From Sugiyamaella lignohabitans (lineage: Eukaryota; Ascomycota; Dipodascomycetes; Dipodascales; Trichomonascaceae), in the NCBI RefSeq assembly GCF_001640025.1, contig NC_031673.1:992001-1056000 (forward strand): DNA of 64,000 nt, given 5' to 3'. The notes under the pieces are model-generated. The model was given only the letters and a program-made list of their open reading frames with translations, was not told the origin of the DNA and searched no databases. Position numbers and translations under genes: made by a program. Below are positions 11,096 through 23,000 of this stretch, piece by piece. The stretch's first letter is position 1. Every line of letters starts with the position of its first letter.

Positions 11096-11914
11096 TTACA
11101 ACAAAAGAGCGGCGACACCAGCAGCAGCAGCACCAAGGGCACCAGCTTTCAAGCCAGCGGCACCACCTTCAGCGACAGCGGGGGCAGAGCTGGAAGCAGA
11201 CTCAGTAGCAGGGGCGGCAGCGGAAGTGGAAGCAGGAGCAGAAGACTCAGCAGCAGCACTGGAAGCAGGGGCAGCAGCCGAAGTGGCAGCAGCACTAGAA
11301 GCAGGAGCAGCCGAAGTAGCAGCGGCAGCAGAGGAACCACCAGCAGCAGCGGAAGAAGCACATCCAGAAGGAGCAGCAGGGGGGCTTCCACTAGCCTGGG
11401 CACTGTAGGCCTTGAAAGCAGCATCGAAACCAGAGTTGATTTGAGCAAAGTCAGAGGCAATCTCAGCAGCATTGGCACAAGGAACCTTCTTGTAAGCAGC
11501 AGACTCAAGCTCGTAAGTCTTTCCACTAAGAGAGCTCAAGTCGCCAGCGACAATTGATTGAGTACCGACAGAGATAAGGTCAGAAGCCTTACTAGTCAAG
11601 TCAGAAAGAAGACCGGTGACAGCGGAAGAAACAGACTTGATAGCATCGGCAATTTGAGAAACATCAGAGTCGGAAAGATCACCAAGACCGTTAACTTCAG
11701 ACGTGACAGAGTCAACATCCTTCTCAATATTGCCCTCAGTGGATTGGATGCTCAAAGCACCGTTAATACCTTGAGACTTGTCGAAACCTTTGACATCCTT
11801 GTCGGTAGTCTCAACATCAGTTTGAAGTTGCTTGATGGCAGAAACAAGACTGCCAACATCAGCAAGAGCGTAGCTCGAGAGAAGAGAAGTAAGAACGAGA
11901 GTAGTGAACTTCAT
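11096..11914 (-). CDS. HsbA-like secreted GPI cell-wall protein, copy 1
   Basis: The 272-residue protein starts with a signal peptide (MKFTTLVLTSLLSSYALA). A helical, Asp/Ser/Val-rich domain of about 160 residues follows, with the pattern TTDKDVKGFDKSQGINGALS and IQSTEGNIEKDV near its start. This matches the hydrophobic surface binding protein A (HsbA) family of fungi. A Ser/Ala-rich stalk and a C-terminal hydrophobic tail ending GVAALLL look like a GPI-anchor signal. HsbA proteins are secreted and adsorb to hydrophobic surfaces, helping to recruit hydrolases in Aspergillus. The copy at 14227 shares the same architecture. A TATA box lies about 105 bp upstream. The Ala/Ser stalk makes long false ORFs in other frames. 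Confidence 0.8.
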   Translation of the reverse strand: MKFTTLVLTSLLSSYALADVGSLVSAIKQLQTDVETTDKDVKGFDKSQGINGALSIQSTEGNIEKDVDSVTSEVNGLGDLSDSDVSQIADAIKSVSSAVTGLLSDLTSKASDLISVGTQSIVAGDLSSLSGKTYELESAAYKKVPCANAAEIASDFAQINSGFDAAFKAYSAQASGSPPAAPSGCASSAAAGGSSAAAATSAAPASSAAATSAAAPASSAAAESSAPASTSAAAPATESASSSAPAVAEGGAAGLKAGALGAAAAGVAALLL

Positions 11915-12020
11915 TTTTTTAATTTGTTTGAGATGAATAAATCTTTACCTTCACAAATATGTTAATTGCAATGGATAATGATAATAATTCAAATCAATGT
12001 ATAGGGGCGGGAAATGGCCC

Positions 12021-12028
12021 TTTTTATA
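12021..12028 (-). promoter_or_regulatory. TATA box of HsbA-like copy 1
   Basis: In the gene sense this reads TATAAAAA, about 107-114 bp before the ATG. The region between it and the gene is A/T-rich. Confidence 0.5.
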
Positions 12029-14226
12029 GATAATTAGGGACAATCAAGTAACAAAAACAAAACAGTCCCCGAATATAGATAGGTATACATAAAACGCCGC
12101 CGAGGGAAAAAAGAAGTAGGACCCTACATTAAAGGGCGGGGTAAGTCACAGAAAAGTAAGGCGCCATGCCCGTTCAAAAGGTTAAAAAGAAACTTTGAAG
12201 CCGAAAGGTTCGATTTGATATGGCAACTATCGTTACACATCATCTATTTTCGTCCAAAGTGGAGAACTGAGACCCCGCCAGCCGTCGATCTTGGGGTGCT
12301 CTCTTTTCCTTCTCCTCACTAGTAACTAACGAATCCCGAGGAAGCGAGATATATACAGCAATAGTACATGATGAAGATCGCGGTGCCTTGCAGACGTCGC
12401 TCAGCAACAATAGCCACACACACCAGGCCGACGCTTGGATGATAGGCCGTCACATCCGTTTCTTTTCAGAAAAAGTCTAACATTAGGCCTTTTTGAAGCG
12501 TAAATCGAAAGATAGTTGTAATGGAGTAGCTAATTTCTTAATTGTCTTGTTTTTTTTATGACTTGGCACCTGACCTCGGAACTACTGGACTTATTTACCA
12601 CATTGATGCAGTGGAAGTTTAATTTGGACCTAAATATACTTCTGCATGACGTAAAGCTGAGGAAGTGCAGAAACTGCAGTCCTATGTACCGAGGAGGGTA
12701 TCAGACCAGATGCCCTTTTTTATTGTCTGTGGCATTCGATTGTGGGGTAAGTGGCGGTGAAGTTGCTATATGGAATATTTGACTAAGTTACTATGAATTA
12801 CAAGCCTTACAAAGGAATCTGTGGAAACGGTGCACAAAGATTTTGGTTCACTAAGGTAACACTTTCTATGAAGGAAGAAGAGCCTTTGGCGAATAAATGC
12901 GAGCCGCTGGCGCCGATTTTCATTTTCTGTTTTAAGATTATATAGCACTGGCTAGCTTATACTAATAGAGAGAACCGAAAGCTATACTGGCTACCCAGGT
13001 AGGAAAAAGGATGTAGATTGGATATGCGAAGGACTATGAATATGTGGAGAAGTTCCAAGTTGATAAAATAAAGTTCGGGCTAGAAAGAGAAGGGACTACT
13101 AGAAGCGGAGTGTGTACACCGCCTCAACTAGTTAGGTACCCCGCTGATGATCAGATTGGCACCGCTCGATGTTTTAGATGTCAAAATATTAGTGGTTCAC
13201 GATTTGCCGGTTGCTGGATTAGGATATTCTTGGTGGCTAGATTTGGTTCTGTTCCTGAATATGGAAGAAACCCAAGAAAGCGGGGTAAGATAATTGATTT
13301 TTCAACCGGAAAAGGAGCCTGAACTGGAAATATCCAACTTTCAGATGGCCAAGCCCGATACCAAATCAATTGCTATGACGTACAAGAGGTGCATCTCTCG
13401 GCACTTGAAAATTCGGCTCGTTGGCTAGTAAATTATTTATAGAAGATAGTTTCTTGGTTTTCGTTGAAACTGAGTTTTGGTTGCTAAGATTTTCATGATT
13501 TTCGAAAATCTTTTCTAAATAAAACAGATGGCAGGGAAATTGGACACTTGGACCCGCCGACCCGTTGAGTTGCCTCGTTGAGCGAACAAGTAATATGATG
13601 GCTTGTGGATATAAGCTCAAATTTCGCTCAATGGCTTCTAAATGTATAAAGTCTAAGATTTATTGAGGTTTTTCGAGATTTTTTACTCATGACGGGGTAT
13701 TATCGAGAAAGTAAGTGACTAATGTTGATAATTAATACCTGTCAGCATGAATAAGGGCTTAGTCGGTCAATAGAGCGGAATACCCAGTTAAAAGACGTGT
13801 TGTCATAACAATGGTTCCTTGCTGTTAAGATAAGAAAGAGCTCTGTTGAGCTCATCGAGTAATGATGCTGATGAGAATATAATACCCAGTAGTCTATTAA
13901 GACTTGTTTCCTGAGGATCATACTTTTACAAGGCTTGTTTATTATCTTTCGTCAAACTTCGACACAATTTGTAAGGTCAACCGTTTCCAACACACAGAGA
14001 CATCAAATTCGGCGAATTTTCAGGTCAACAAGTCAGTAAAAAGATTTTGGGATTACACCTACAAAAAAGAATAAAATAAAAAATATTAAAGAAGAACCGT
14101 AAGAAACTAATAAACAAAAAGGTTTAAAATGTCATCAAAAGCAATGGCGCAACATGACCACTACAAAAAAATACCATAACCTTTGTGAAGTCATACCAAT
14201 ACAAAAATCTATTATGGTAAAATAAC
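12029..14226. other. Gene-less stretch between the two HsbA-like genes
   Basis: About 2.2 kb with no supported gene. The first part is the promoter of copy 1, and 14040-14226 is the A/T-rich 3' flank of copy 2. Open frames such as 13044-13322 have no features of a real protein. No double-hairpin element is present. Confidence 0.5.
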
Positions 14227-15084
14227 TTACAAAAGGAGAGCGGCAGCACCAACAACGGCAAGGGCACCAGAGACACCGATCAAACCAGCAGCGCCAGAAG
14301 ACTCGACCTCAGAAGGAGCAGAAGAGGTAGTGGTGCTGTTGTCGACAGGAGCGGCAGAGGTGGCAGCGGCAGAAGTGACAGCAGCAGAGGACTCAGCAGC
14401 AGCAGAAGAGGTCTCGGCAGCAGTGGTGGCAGCAGCAGAAGTGGCAGCAGCGGAAGTCTCAGTAGCAGCAGCAGTAGTAGACTCAGCAGTGGTAGACTCA
14501 GCGGCAGAAGAAGCAGCAGCAGTGGCGGCAGGAGCACTTGGGGGAGAGCCAGAAAGAGTGGCAGAGAAAGCAGAAGCCAAAGAAGAGAAGTCACCATTGA
14601 TAGAGTCGAAGTTCTTGGAGAGGATGGGGACAACCTCGTTGGGCAATTGAGAGTAAGCAGCGGACTCAAGGTCGAAAGTCAAACCAGAGAGAGAGCTGAT
14701 GTCATTGGCAACAATGGAACCAGTACCAACACCAATAAGAGCAGAGGCCTTGGAGATAAGGTCAGAAGCGAATTGGTTGATGGCAGAGGTGACAGACTCA
14801 AGGACGGATTGAAGACCCTCAGCATCAGAGACGGAGATGGTGGCACCGTTAAGAGCAGAGGTGACAGACTTAACAGCAGACTCGATGTTGGACTCGGTCT
14901 CTTGGATAGAAAGAGCACCGTTGATACCTTGAGATTGTTGGAAGCCTTGGACATCCTTGTCAGTGGCAGCAACAGCAGATTGAACAGCGGCAAGAGCTGA
15001 AGAAACGGCAGCAGCGTTTTGAGCAGCAACGGCGTTGATAAGAGCCAAAGTGGCAGCGGCGAGGACAGTGTTAGTAGAAACCAT
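14227..15084 (-). CDS. HsbA-like secreted GPI cell-wall protein, copy 2
   Basis: The 285-residue protein is a paralogue of the product of 11096-11914. The signal peptide is MVSTNTVLAAATLALINAVA. The core repeats the same landmarks: TDKDVQGFQQSQGINGALS, IQETESNIE, a run with DLISKASALIGVGTGSIV (copy 1: DLISVGTQSIV), and DISSLSGLTFDLESAAY (copy 1: DLSSLSGKTYELESAAY). A Ser/Thr/Ala stalk and a GPI-type tail ending VVGAAALLL follow. It is expected at the cell surface or wall. The two genes share strand and lie 2.3 kb apart, so they are probably a tandem duplication that has diverged. The stalk here is richer in Thr and has one NxT site (DNSTTTSS). Confidence 0.8.
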   Translation of the reverse strand: MVSTNTVLAAATLALINAVAAQNAAAVSSALAAVQSAVAATDKDVQGFQQSQGINGALSIQETESNIESAVKSVTSALNGATISVSDAEGLQSVLESVTSAINQFASDLISKASALIGVGTGSIVANDISSLSGLTFDLESAAYSQLPNEVVPILSKNFDSINGDFSSLASAFSATLSGSPPSAPAATAAASSAAESTTAESTTAAATETSAAATSAAATTAAETSSAAAESSAAVTSAAATSAAPVDNSTTTSSAPSEVESSGAAGLIGVSGALAVVGAAALLL

Positions 15085-15215
15085 TGTTAATTAACGAGAG
15101 AAAAGTTTTTTGGTTTTAAGAAATTATTAACTTCTTAATATTTTTTAATTCTAAAGAAACAAGAGAAAGAAAGAAAGAAAAAAAAAACATTCACACCTCG
15201 AGGCGAGAAGCAGGT

Positions 15216-15223
15216 TATTTATA
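15216..15223 (-). promoter_or_regulatory. TATA box of HsbA-like copy 2
   Basis: In the gene sense this reads TATAAATA, about 132-139 bp before the ATG at 15084, with purine-rich runs between. Confidence 0.5.
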
Positions 15224-17912
15224 ATTTTCATCATTATTCCGGTGGATGGGTTACCTATGACACAAGAAACATGCGAAATGGTGACCAAATTAGGTCCATT
15301 GAGGTAGTACTAACCTATAGTTAACAGGGGGCCGGCAATATTTTAGCAGGGACCACGCACACCAAACAGTTGAGTTGCAGAAGACAAAAAAATAAATTAA
15401 AGGAGGGGTGGACCGAAAACGACGCAATGTATGTCTGAGTTTGTACCTGAGTGACACACCAAAGGAAAAAGCAAGTCCAAGGGCACTCTCGATTCGATTT
15501 ATTTTTGTTTGTTCAGAAACAGTTGTATTTGTGTGATTTGGAGAACAACAAAAAAGAAAAACATTGGTGGTGGGTAAATTTAAGTGATTGTGCGGGTTGG
15601 TGAGTGGATGTTAGTGGGGTGGAAAAAGCGTTGGTTTAAGCTTGTTAAGCGTGCGCGGAGCGTGCTAGACTGATGGGCTTGGATGAGTGTTAGTGGGTGA
15701 ATATCGGTTTCATCGGTAGCAGTGGGGTCTTAGTACGAGGTGGTGGTGGCAGTGGCAGTGGTGGGATAGTGGAGGGGGTTTGTTATTGCTTTTTTTTATA
15801 CCTATTTGCTAGACCCCACCCCGCGCGGGGTCATTCGAGGCAAGACTAAATAAAGGCCTCAGTGAAACCAGCCACCGAACGAACCGGCCGAGTCACCGAC
15901 GATGCCGTTTGCGAACAGGCTATTGTTCAGAAACGTGGGTCAGGACTAACAGGGGTTCGGTCCGGTGGTTTTGGACAAACGGTAATGGCGGGCTGCTGCT
16001 TAAATTTTCGGCTCCCAATAATTTTAATAATTTAGTAAACTAAACGTATATAACTGCTGTTCACAGTTCACTGCTAACTACAACCTATAAACATTCACTC
16101 TAAATCCTGATGTAATGATGTAATAAGATTAATCCGGTACAAGTCCGGCACGTATCAAACCTTGAATCCGTCACGTTTTAAGTCCCATCTCGTTTACCAG
16201 TGATACTTGGCTGCTGTATACGCCAAGCTTTCTAGCAGCTTCGAAAAGACTTCCAACTCGGATGGCGGTTCGGCTGAGCTGCCGTCTGTCGCAATCTTCA
16301 GCGTTAGGCGGCGGCGTATAGGCACCAGGTTGTGCGGGCGAGTCCAGCTGACGTGACAATCAACAATAATTAGGTCTGCATGTATAATTGTTTTGCATTG
16401 CTTTTTAAGACTTTAATGGTACTTTGAAGCTGAAACGAAGCCGACTGTATAAACCCCTATGGCTCATGGTGGCAAGGGCAGTGAGTGTCTTTAGTCACCG
16501 GGCTTCCTGATTAAGTTCGTAAAACTGTGTATCAAAATACAAACCCTGGCTCGTTTTTCTCTTGGCATTAGACCCCCTGGGGTGTAACAATTTCAAGCCG
16601 GGACTAGCCGCCAGACTGTATCGGATGGGGGGTGGTCAATGGGCTAGCCAAATCAATCACCTCGAGGCTCATTATAGGGCCTGCTCGGGCTGCTAGTTTG
16701 CAGCTGCGAAGTACATGTCACAGGCTACCCACAGCTACTTACAGGCCATCCGGGCCACATACAGGCTGCTGCTCACAGGCGGTTCACAGGCTGCTCATGG
16801 GCAATAAACCAGACCCTCGCAGGTTGCAGCCTGCTTGCAGGCTTCTCTGTAGCCTGAAAACCAGAGACACCAGTTACCCCTCACCCACTGCCGTAATCCA
16901 CACACCTGAATGGCCCATTTCACTCCCCCCTTTTTTTTCTCACTTTGCTAAGATCAGCACCTACCCCTCTTCAATGCTGCTGTTCCTTGCTCTTCTAATC
17001 CACTCCCACCTGCCGGACAAAGTAGCGATTGGCAACTTTGAACTGAAGAGGGGCGGTCCTGTCAAACATGAAACTTTACTTTCTGTGTTTAACGCTCCCC
17101 CTCATGCTGCAGCAGAGCTTGAGGAGCAGGCCTTTTTCCGGTGCCCATGCCCTTATAAGCGGGCGATCAAACAGGTTTTGCCGAAAATACTATTAATAGG
17201 TTAGAAAGAGGTGCATCACCAATCAAGGCGCCAACACCCACTTGCACCGCAGAGCTAATCACTGTTCAACACATTGCAGCACCACCACCAACAGACCCTC
17301 ATGCGCTAGTCCCAGATCGAAGATATTCATAAACCCTCCTACCCAAACTGGATAAGCTGATCCCAGCTGGCTATCCTCTATTTTTCCTATTACAGCTATA
17401 ACAAAACTCTGTTAGGAAATATTTCCCACATATTGCGGGGGGCATATGCACCACATTGTGGTAGCAGCTACTAGCTTCCCGAATAGGCACCCTCAACAGC
17501 ACCATGACCGCGATTGGTAGGAAACAAACTAGCACGACCCTGACCGCTCTGGCCTGACCGACGGCTCTTCACCACCCATCCCGACCAGCCAACTGACTAT
17601 GCTGGCTGGTTGAATAAAGTTCGAAATGGAGTGATACCCTCGACGGATGGTGCTATTGGAATTCGCAAGACTGGAATTCGCCTTTCAAATCCAGCCCCTC
17701 TAACCGCTCATCCACCCCTCTCTCCTGTGAACGCTCTACAGACGAGCGAGCTCCTCCCACGACGCTACCAGCGTCTCCTCACCCGGCCAAGATCATCTCT
17801 AACCGCCGGCCCACTAGCGGACCATGCTATGTAATGCCATGCCATGCCATGTGCCATGCTCCGCGAGCGGACTGGGCCAACGGCGCGGGGCCCACCCGGC
17901 GGGGGTCGGTCC
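15224..17912. other. Gene-less stretch
   Basis: I see no gene in 2.7 kb. It contains the upstream region of HsbA copy 2, a G-rich patch (15590-15780), a small perfect palindrome CCCCGCGCGGGG at 15819-15830, and degenerate short repeats of CACAGGCTG/CTACAGGC type at about 16715-16855. A small CATGC repeat lies near 17830-17858. Confidence 0.5.
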
Positions 17913-18049
17913 TGCCTCCGGCGGCTGGGGCTCCGCCCCAGACCCTGGTTGCTCCTGCTTCGCAGGAGACTGGGACCGTGGACGGAACGACTCGAGCGTA
18001 GCGAGAGGAGCAGCCAGGGTCTGGGGCGGAGCCCCAGCCGCCGGAGGCA
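17913..18049. repeat. Full double-hairpin element, 137 bp
   Basis: Left arm 17913-17968 is B-type (CTCCTGC-TTC-GCAGGAG). Right arm 17988-18049 is A-type. The two arms share the linker variant ACCCTGG although their inner ends differ. The spacer is 19 bp and contains GGGACCGT, which is also seen in the element at 36723. Confidence 0.92.
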
Positions 18050-18379
18050 TGCCTAGTTCCCAGAACGACCCGTTTCGTTAAAAGTTAAAAGGAGATAAAC
18101 AGGGGCTTTACAGGGAGGTCTGCGTCTAAAAAGGCAGTAAGTAAACACTTCGGAAGGAGTCCGATGTGTGCTGTTCAGGCACAGAGAGGGGTCTTTGCGT
18201 CTGGTCGGTGAGTGATAGCTGGCCGACCGGTGGATCTTGATTATCCCCGCCCATCCCACGCAATCGATCGAGATCCTGGCGCCGATCGAGTTTGACCTCG
18301 GATTAACACTCCTGCACACCACCCCCACCTTTGTTGATTCATGGCCGTTCTGGTCGGCGTGCTCGCGGGGGTCGGGGTC

Positions 18380-18593
18380 TGCCTCCGGCGGCTGGGGCTC
18401 CGCCCCAGACCCTGGCTGCTCCTCTCGCTACGCTCGAGTCGGTCCGTCGGCTGTCCCGGGTATCTTCTGCGAAGCAGGAGCTACGGGGGGTCTGGGGCAG
18501 AGCCCCAGCCGCCGGAGGCCGTCATGGACGGGAAGTAACTCCTGCGAAGCGGGAGCCACAGGGTCTGGGGCAGAGCCCCAGCCGCCGGAGGCA
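18380..18593. repeat. Double-hairpin element plus an extra right arm (L-R-R)
   Basis: A full element at 18380-18519 (A-type left arm, B-type right arm with one changed base, TTCTGC) is followed after 19 bp by another B-type right arm at 18539-18593. The array ends 71 bp past the stop codon of the 7-TM gene at 18664. Confidence 0.9.
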
Positions 18594-18663
18594 GAGAGGG
18601 TGATTAATTATTTTAGTATTATTAAATATAGCAAATGAATAAACAGAACAGACCAAGAGGGGA

Positions 18664-20022
18664 TTACTCTGCGAGGTTGTGGGTGTTGTACTGGCCGTCG
18701 TACTGGGGGTGGTTCTCGACGTCGGAAACCTCGTTGTTGGATGCAGTGAGCTTGACCTCGTCGTTCTCGTATTGGTGGTTGGGAAGAGGCTCGTCGGCAC
18801 GTCTCTTGCGGGCCATATCAGGAATGTAGAAGCGGAGGTCGACTCTGCTGAGGAGCAGGATCAGGTTCACAATAACCTCAAAAGCACCGTACCAGATGTA
18901 GAACACGTAGTTGTGGAAAACCCAGGCGTTGAGATGACTGCCAGGAGTACCGCCGCCACGGGGCTTGACAGTGAAAACAGCAGCAACTCGGAAAGCAACG
19001 TTCATAGTAAGAATGAGTGAAAGACTAACAACGACAATGACAGCGGTGCGAATACTGGGACCGGAAGTGTGATCAGGAGAGTGCGAGTTGGTGAGTCCAG
19101 AAGCAGGAGCCTCGCGAGAGGGAATGACTCGAATAGCCTTTTCCAAACGGTCACCTTTCAAAATAGGAATTTGAGATCCTCTTCTAGGGAAGTAGAAAAG
19201 ACCGGTGCTCTCGATCCAGGTAGGTTGAATAGTAGGAGGCAAGAAATCCTTGGCTTGCATCTTGGGCATACGCCATAGTCTGTGATCAATAGAACCAGGC
19301 TTGAAGGTGTATGCCAAAGTGACGAGAGCAAGACCGGCCAAAGCGTACAAAAGATTAAGAATGGCAGCGGCCTTGACAACCTTTTGATATCTGGCCCAGT
19401 TTTCAGGACTAAGGAAGTAAAGATAAGGAATGGCCTGGCCGACAATAGCCATAGCAACAACACCGCAAATCAAAAGATAAATGACGGAAATAATAGCATT
19501 GAACCACGAAGCAGCACCGGTTTCAGGATGTCTCCATGTAAAGATACGGTGACCCAAAATCATACACAGAACATTCATATACAAAACAGACACCTGAGAA
19601 AACACTACTGAAACGATACCAGTATTGATGCGGAGCACGTCCTTGGCCCAGCTAATACGGCATGCAAATCCAATGACTCGGAAAACACAATAAATAAATA
19701 AACCAAATGAGATCCAAAATCTATGGCCACGGGAGTAGTCTTTGAGGAAAATATAAAGATGAGCAGCACCAAGAATGGCGAAAATTGCCAAGAAAATGGC
19801 CGATGGTGCAATATCGGTACTATTGGGGTAGTCACCAAAAAGACCTTGTAATTCACCGATAACTTGGTCAATAATCACAGGACCAAGACCTTCAGCACCT
19901 CCAGCAGCTGCAAACATGGTATTTGCACCAGCAATGACCCCTGAAAGACCAGTACCAGGAGCTGCTCCCGGAGGAGTCAGCAAAGCGATAATGCTGAAAT
20001 CTGATGCCCCAGTAGTAGCCAT
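18664..20022 (-). CDS. Seven-TM fungal membrane protein, DUF3112-like
   Basis: The 452-residue protein has an extracellular-type N-terminus of about 75 residues (one NST site), then TM segments starting at APSAIFLAIFAILGAAHLYIFL. Conserved-looking features are YSRGHRFWISFGLFIYCVFRVIGFACRISWA and a second half with WVFHNYVFYIWYGAFEVIVNLILLLSRVDLRFYIPD. About seven helices and a hydrophilic C-tail with acidic and Asn/Gln-rich stretches are visible. This layout fits the fungal DUF3112 family, sometimes annotated as family-C-like GPCR in moulds; no function is established. I rely on recalled family features, not on a search. No introns are needed. Repeat elements lie just past its stop. Confidence 0.65.
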   Translation of the reverse strand: MATTGASDFSIIALLTPPGAAPGTGLSGVIAGANTMFAAAGGAEGLGPVIIDQVIGELQGLFGDYPNSTDIAPSAIFLAIFAILGAAHLYIFLKDYSRGHRFWISFGLFIYCVFRVIGFACRISWAKDVLRINTGIVSVVFSQVSVLYMNVLCMILGHRIFTWRHPETGAASWFNAIISVIYLLICGVVAMAIVGQAIPYLYFLSPENWARYQKVVKAAAILNLLYALAGLALVTLAYTFKPGSIDHRLWRMPKMQAKDFLPPTIQPTWIESTGLFYFPRRGSQIPILKGDRLEKAIRVIPSREAPASGLTNSHSPDHTSGPSIRTAVIVVVSLSLILTMNVAFRVAAVFTVKPRGGGTPGSHLNAWVFHNYVFYIWYGAFEVIVNLILLLSRVDLRFYIPDMARKRRADEPLPNHQYENDEVKLTASNNEVSDVENHPQYDGQYNTHNLAE

Positions 20023-23000
20023 CTTTTAGCAGTTTTCAATGTGAGAAAATAAATCCAACCAGTGTGTTTAATTTCTTGTTTCTTGTAAAATCCAAAATGA
20101 AAATATTGCAAACTTGTCGATTTCAGCCACTGATAATTTAGATCGATCACCTACTACTCGAGATTAGCAGATAAAGCTGAAAAGCAGATAAATATGAGAA
20201 ACAGATAAAACTGAAAAGCTGATAAAACTAAACTCCTAATTAATTAGTCGAAGAAAAGAATTCCAGAGTCGAATCGTCGAACTATGCCTAACAAATACGT
20301 GGTGGAATATTTTTTATATATAAGATGCTATCACCGCGTAACAACTATAATCGATGAAACAGCAGCAACTTTTTTTTCTCAAATCTCACACATCCAGGAT
20401 CAAGCGCTATATAAATAGTGATGGCGCATAATAAAGCAAATAAAAATAAACCACTGGAACACAGTATGCAGGCAGGATACCGACAAAAATTTAAGATCGT
20501 CGGCCGGATTTTTTTGTACTCTAGACAGAAAACAAACTCCTATTAAGAAATATAGTCAGCAAAGTATCAATCCACATACAGAACTACCGGATCGTATAGT
20601 GCTGAAATGCCAAATAAGCCGAGTGATAATACATTGTTAATAGAATTTTGGCAATAAATTAATCCATTTTCAATAGAAGAATAACGCCTAGTGACGATAT
20701 AAGGTGGGGTTAATCAAGATTAATGAGGGGTAACAAGGTCAAATATGGATGGGTTGCCCCGCACGAAAATGGTTGTTTTAGTTCAAGATTGGCATTTTTT
20801 TGATACCTTTGATACCAAAGATGACTTTATTTTGTTCCCTCGGCTTAGGTGGCCCTTTACGAACGGGCAAGCGATTAACGTTAACACAGTAATACAAGGC
20901 AGGAGCGTGACAAGCATAAACGCAGCTAATGTAACTAAAAGCAGCCAAAAGCCTAGGTTAAAGAGAAGTCACTTAGGTTTAGGTCTGCTGCCTTACTAAG
21001 TTGCCCCTATAAAACCTGCAGGGGTATATGCACTAGTCCTAATGCAATAAAAAGCAACTGAATAAGTGCAGGAATCCAAGGAATAAAAAGAAATTCACCA
21101 TTGACAAATTTACTGAAAACAGAAAGAGTCCTGACCGGAAATCGGTTTTTGAATTACCACGAGAACAGAGGCTGACGAGGGAGGCGCTTCGGCTCCATAC
21201 AGATGGATTGAGTTTATAATATGGCGGGGTACTTAGCGGGGTATCTGTATTTAGCGGGGGTACTGGCATCCCGACTGGTCCGTTTAGCTGTCAAGTCAAG
21301 CAGCAAGCAGGTGTTTCAAGGTTTATTGACTTAATGGGCTGTATCTGGGGCTGCCTCTGGAGGGTTTTTGTGGTCCCATAGAAGATATGTATTGCGTTTA
21401 ACAGGAGCAGCATCTCACAGGAGCATCTTGCAGCGGCAGTGTCTGGCAGCAGCTCACAGCAGCAGCTAACAGCAGCTCACTCAGAGCTCTCACAGCAGCT
21501 CGCGACGCGCCTGTTCAAGCGAAACGGGCAGTGGATGTGAGACACTGGTCAAGCCGCCGTCTGCCGAATGGCATGAAACCAACATCGTACCACTCACTCA
21601 CTCACTCAATCACGCACTCAGCACTCAGCACTCACTGACTATAAACGATAATAAATGATACGTTTGAAACGACAACAGAGGTTATTGCCCTGAACTCGAG
21701 ATAGACTAGTCTCCAACAGAGTATAATTGCTACTCTCATGTATGACCCGCTATCCAGACTCTATAGACTCTATTGGACAGGAGGAGCTCCAAACAGCGGT
21801 ATCCCAGAGCAGTTACAAAAGAGGTCCCCTCATACATTATCTTCACCCCTGTGAATTACAAGGCGTGATAGACCTTCCCGATGCTGCCGAAGTCCATTAA
21901 GTGACATATGGCACATCTCAATTTTAAGTTGAGCAGATAGAGTCATTTATTCAAGCATTGCATGACTACAAAAAGCTTGAAAAAAGTGTAAACTGTAACC
22001 TAGTAAGCTCGTAGTGGTGTACTGAGTTGTTCTCCGGATTGTAATTTCATTTTAACTCCAGTCCACCTGATCACTGTCTCGTGATTGGCAGCTACTAACC
22101 TAACCAAGCCACGAATCAGTCAAGCCAGTCAGTAGCACCAAGCCAACCAAGCCCGAGTACGGCCGACCAAGCTAGAATCAAGCCCAAATCAGTATGCCAG
22201 TAACATCAACCCAGGCAAGCAGCCATGCTAGGCCGTGTCATGCCATGCCATGCCATACTAAATTGAAGCCCAAACAGGTCTAAACAATCCCAACCTTGCC
22301 CCACCAAGCCCAATCTGAACCTGCACCCTATCTGGAGCCTAGCCAAACCTAGCAGCTTTCAATATCCAATGATGCGGTAATGACTCTAAATCCAGTCCCA
22401 GTCCAGTTTCAGAAGCTACCTCAGAAGCTGCCTTGAACTCAACCCCCAGAGCCAACGTTCGCCGGCCTGGATCCACACAAGCCCAGACCACAACCAAACC
22501 AAGCCAATCAAACTGTGACGAGCGGCAAACTGCTCCGGGTCAGTCGTGTTTACCCCCCCTGCAAAGACATGCCGCCTCACAATGTCAGGCAGCTGCTGCT
22601 GCTGCTCGGTTAAGTCTTATGCACATCGGACATGATGCAGGAAACTGCTAGTTCGGTAGAAGCTTTACGGCACTAAAAACTATACGGACAAGGCAAGACC
22701 CGCCTGACACCACTAACTTTATGAGCAACCATAGTTTGTTCCCTGCACACTGCACTGCCATAATATTTCTCTAATTGATGACTTTTTTCCAATATAGTCT
22801 TTTTGTCGTTTCGTTTGTCGTTTGTCGCTTATCAAAATTATCTTAGCAGTTCAGTACCCACAGTTCGCTAATGTAGCTAATGCACTTGCTAATGGGCTGA
22901 GCTGTGAACCCCTCGCTGTACCCCTGTACCTCAATCTACCCCTCCATCGTCCATCCATATCCCGATCCCCATCGATCGTCTTGCCGCATCGTTTCGGTAA

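Noticed and set aside
17405..17530. An LTR-like start (TGTTAGGAAATATT)
   Set aside because: No matching CA-ending terminus, target duplication, primer binding site or second copy was found in the window.
17814..18638. Many overlapping open frames with Pro/Arg/Leu-rich peptides ([31 protein letters not shown] types), here and at every other repeat copy
   Set aside because: They are translations of the double-hairpin arms, which almost lack stop codons in all six frames. The same peptides recur at each copy on both strands and have no conserved start.
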